Positions 5,068-6,423 of a stretch of DNA of 6,423 nucleotides are shown in pieces (position 1 is the stretch's first letter; each line of letters opens with the position of its first letter). The stretch is from contig JAJYGJ010000156.1 in NCBI GenBank assembly GCA_021790695.1, forward strand, positions 1 to 6,423. The letters are read 5' to 3'. The notes below the pieces were generated by a model. The model did not search any database, was not told the DNA's origin, and saw only the letters and a program-made list of their open reading frames with translations. The DNA comes from Nitrospirota bacterium. GTDB taxonomy: Bacteria; Nitrospirota; Thermodesulfovibrionia; Thermodesulfovibrionales; JdFR-88. Made by a program: the position numbers and the translations under genes.

Positions 5068-5910
5068 CTACCATATGAGCCTGCCCCGGCGGTTTGCCCA
5101 GCAGGCGATGGAGATATCGACAAAATAGGAGCCCGTGTGCCTGTGCGCGTGGTTTATCTTTACCCCCAGGGCCGTGCATTTGCCCCCGAGGCCCATGGGC
5201 CCTATGCCAAGCCCGTTTATCTGGGCCAGCAATCTTTCTTCCAGCTCTTTTATGCGGTGGTCTTCGGCCTCATCGGTCAATTTTCTCATCAGGGCCTTCC
5301 TGGAGAGCGCGGCCGCCACGAGCCTTGTGCCGGCGATGCCGACCCCCACGGTGTAAGGGGGACACGCCCTGCCCTGGACCGCATGGACGGCGTCGAGGAC
5401 GCATTTCCTGACCCCCTCCAGGTCCCGTCCGGCATTCAACCTCTCATCAGGAAGTTTATAGAAGGTCCCGGCGTTCTCGCTGCCCGCTCCCTTCAAGGTC
5501 AAGTCTATCACAAGGGTATCTTCCTCGCACTGTTTGAAATACATCTCCGGGAAACCAAGACCGGTGTTGTCGCCGGAGTTTTTTTCCGTGAGCACGTCAA
5601 CGGCGTTCGGCCTCAGGGGAACGCTCCGGCCGGCCTCTCTCACCCCTTCGATTATGGCCTTTTCAACGACCGCGAAAGAAAGCTCCCTGGGGACGCGCGC
5701 ATAGAATATCGGCGTTCCCGAGTCCTGGCACAGGGGTTTTGAGGCGCTTTTTGCAATGGCGGTATTTTCGAGCATGGCGGCCAGGGCTTCTTTGCCGGGT
5801 CCGCCGGGCTCGGCCTCCCAGGCCTTTTGGAGCGCGTCCTCCACGTCCCTGGGCAGGGAAATGGCGGTTTTCCTGATTATCTCCTTTATGCCGTCCCGTA
5901 GCCTGAGCAT
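5068..5910 (-). CDS. Class I fumarate hydratase, alpha (N-terminal, Fe-S) subunit
   Basis: The 280-residue product is the iron-sulfur half of the split class I fumarase and has the usual length for a stand-alone alpha subunit. Three conserved cysteines can ligate the [4Fe-4S] cluster: Cys61 in PLCQDSGTP, Cys183 in RACPPYTVGVGIAGT and Cys245 in LGGKCTALGV. Other family marks are RPNAVDVLTEKNSGDNTG (100-117), the GAGSEN loop (141-146), GIGPMGLGGK and the terminal HRHTGSYFVDISIACWANRR stretch. The ATG at 5910 gives a start aligned with the family (MLRLRDGIKEII). Its ribosome site is weak. The upstream methyltransferase-like gene stops 12 nt earlier, so co-transcription and perhaps coupling are likely. 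The beta subunit follows. L(+)-tartrate dehydratase alpha is the main alternative. The cluster implies oxygen sensitivity, in keeping with anaerobic physiology. Confidence 0.94.
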   Translation of the reverse strand: MLRLRDGIKEIIRKTAISLPRDVEDALQKAWEAEPGGPGKEALAAMLENTAIAKSASKPLCQDSGTPIFYARVPRELSFAVVEKAIIEGVREAGRSVPLRPNAVDVLTEKNSGDNTGLGFPEMYFKQCEEDTLVIDLTLKGAGSENAGTFYKLPDERLNAGRDLEGVRKCVLDAVHAVQGRACPPYTVGVGIAGTRLVAAALSRKALMRKLTDEAEDHRIKELEERLLAQINGLGIGPMGLGGKCTALGVKINHAHRHTGSYFVDISIACWANRRGRLIW

Positions 5911-5922
5911 CCGCTTTGGCTT

Positions 5923-6423
5923 TTAAGCGATATCCGCCGGGGAGAAGACTATCTCATCCCTGAAGGATTTTATAAAATAAAGGGCCTTCCGGATTTCGGC
6001 GTCCAGGACGTCGACCATCGCGGCGTCAAGCCCGGCCCCCGCAAGATAGACAAGGGTGTTCGCCTCCGCCATCTTCCTCGTCTGCCTTGGCGAGATGCCG
6101 GTTGAGATATTGGAGATCCAGGCGATGGTGTTTACGGGCGGATCCACCATTTCCTTTACGGCCAGTATGCACTCCTGAGAGTTCAGGATATTGTCCTGCC
6201 CGGCCCCCCTGCCGAGATGGATCAGGGAGGGATCGAGGAAAATCCTCTCATTGGGGATGTCCGCCCTGTTTGCCGCCTCCAGGAGGTCCTCCAATATCTG
6301 GAGTTTGCCTTCAAAGGAGATCGGGATGCTGCCCCGGGAAGCCCTCAGGACCAGGTGGGCCGTCGTCCGCCCTGCAAGGGCCAGGCATGCCTCACGCTCG
6401 CTTTCCGGCGGCTCGGTCTCGGA
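5923..6423 (-). CDS. Pterin-binding methyltransferase-like TIM-barrel protein (DHPS/AcsE/MtrH type), C-terminal part
   Basis: The last 166 residues of a gene entering from the right edge are visible in one uninterrupted frame. A later internal Met at 6294 is not the true start. The fragment has IPNERIFLDPSLIHLGRG (56-72), TIAWISNISTGISPR (99-113) and AGLDAAMVDVLD (130-141). The D-P strand end, S-N-x-S-x-G loop and AGLDAAxxD helix are the pattern of the pterin-binding TIM barrels: dihydropteroate synthase, methyltetrahydrofolate:corrinoid protein methyltransferase (AcsE, MetH folate domain) and MtrH. The Asn in the SN motif matches the region where the methyltransferases keep a pterin-contacting Asn. 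That mapping is from memory. This favours a methyl-THF methyltransferase-like enzyme of one-carbon metabolism over folate-synthesising DHPS, but the N-terminal half is absent and the exact reaction cannot be assigned. It probably heads or continues the fumarase operon, with a 12-nt gap to alpha. Confidence 0.65.
   Translation of the reverse strand, partial: SETEPPESEREACLALAGRTTAHLVLRASRGSIPISFEGKLQILEDLLEAANRADIPNERIFLDPSLIHLGRGAGQDNILNSQECILAVKEMVDPPVNTIAWISNISTGISPRQTRKMAEANTLVYLAGAGLDAAMVDVLDAEIRKALYFIKSFRDEIVFSPADIA

Noticed and set aside
4462..5742. A 426-codon plus-strand open frame, longer than either gene beneath it
   Set aside because: It is antisense to both fumarase subunits, which have intact conserved motifs. 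The translation is rich in Pro, Gly, Arg and His with no recognisable fold, the usual shadow of a GC-rich gene.
1..6423. CRISPR arrays, tRNA or rRNA genes, insertion sequences, riboswitches
   Set aside because: Both strands were scanned by eye. There is no regularly spaced repeat array, no cloverleaf-like or rRNA segment, no transposase-like frame and no riboswitch core that I can recognise. A covariance-model search would be needed to exclude small RNAs.

Overview
The window reads as an ordinary chromosomal segment of a moderately GC-rich bacterium with an anaerobic or facultative, multiheme-cytochrome-based lifestyle. The evidence is a NapC/NrfH-like membrane-anchored cytochrome with eleven CxxCH motifs, a two-subunit iron-sulfur class I fumarase, a NifU-type Fe-S scaffold protein, and C5-pathway (glutamate-derived) tetrapyrrole synthesis through HemL. 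Gene content would suit a Nitrospirota- or Desulfobacterota-like organism, but that is inference from style and content. Nothing in the sequence fixes the phylum.

Layout. Positions 1-235 (minus) hold a nearly complete NifU C-terminal-domain protein running off the left edge. Positions 236-426 are an AT-rich divergent promoter region. Positions 427-1722 (plus) encode HemL, and 1815-2774 (plus) encode the 11-heme cytochrome. Two GC-rich hairpins follow (2785-2835), then a promoter-like element (2867-2888) that fits both a sigma-54 -24/-12 site and an extended -10 site. It precedes a single-domain universal stress protein (2987-3406, plus). A 97-bp convergent gap follows.

The right half is a minus-strand gene set read from the right edge: a pterin-binding methyltransferase-like barrel (C-terminal part, 5923-6423), fumarase alpha (5068-5910), fumarase beta (about 4408-5010) and an NDUFA9-like atypical SDR (3504-4406). 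The gaps are 12 nt, about 57 nt (holding a tandem palindrome that forms a strong hairpin) and 1 nt, so they are probably one transcript.

Working together. HemL feeds porphyrin synthesis and sits directly upstream of a protein needing eleven hemes. This is a plausible but unproven functional pairing. The minus-strand set combines a C4-acid (fumarate/malate) hydratase with a probable one-carbon/pterin enzyme and an NAD(P)-fold protein of the type linked to complex I, which suggests central anaerobic carbon metabolism. No mobile elements, CRISPR arrays, tRNAs or rRNAs were seen. The most interesting items are the cytochrome architecture and its heme-ligand arithmetic, the promoter before the stress protein, and the intercistronic palindrome pair inside the fumarase operon. 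I see no clear sign of an entirely new system.
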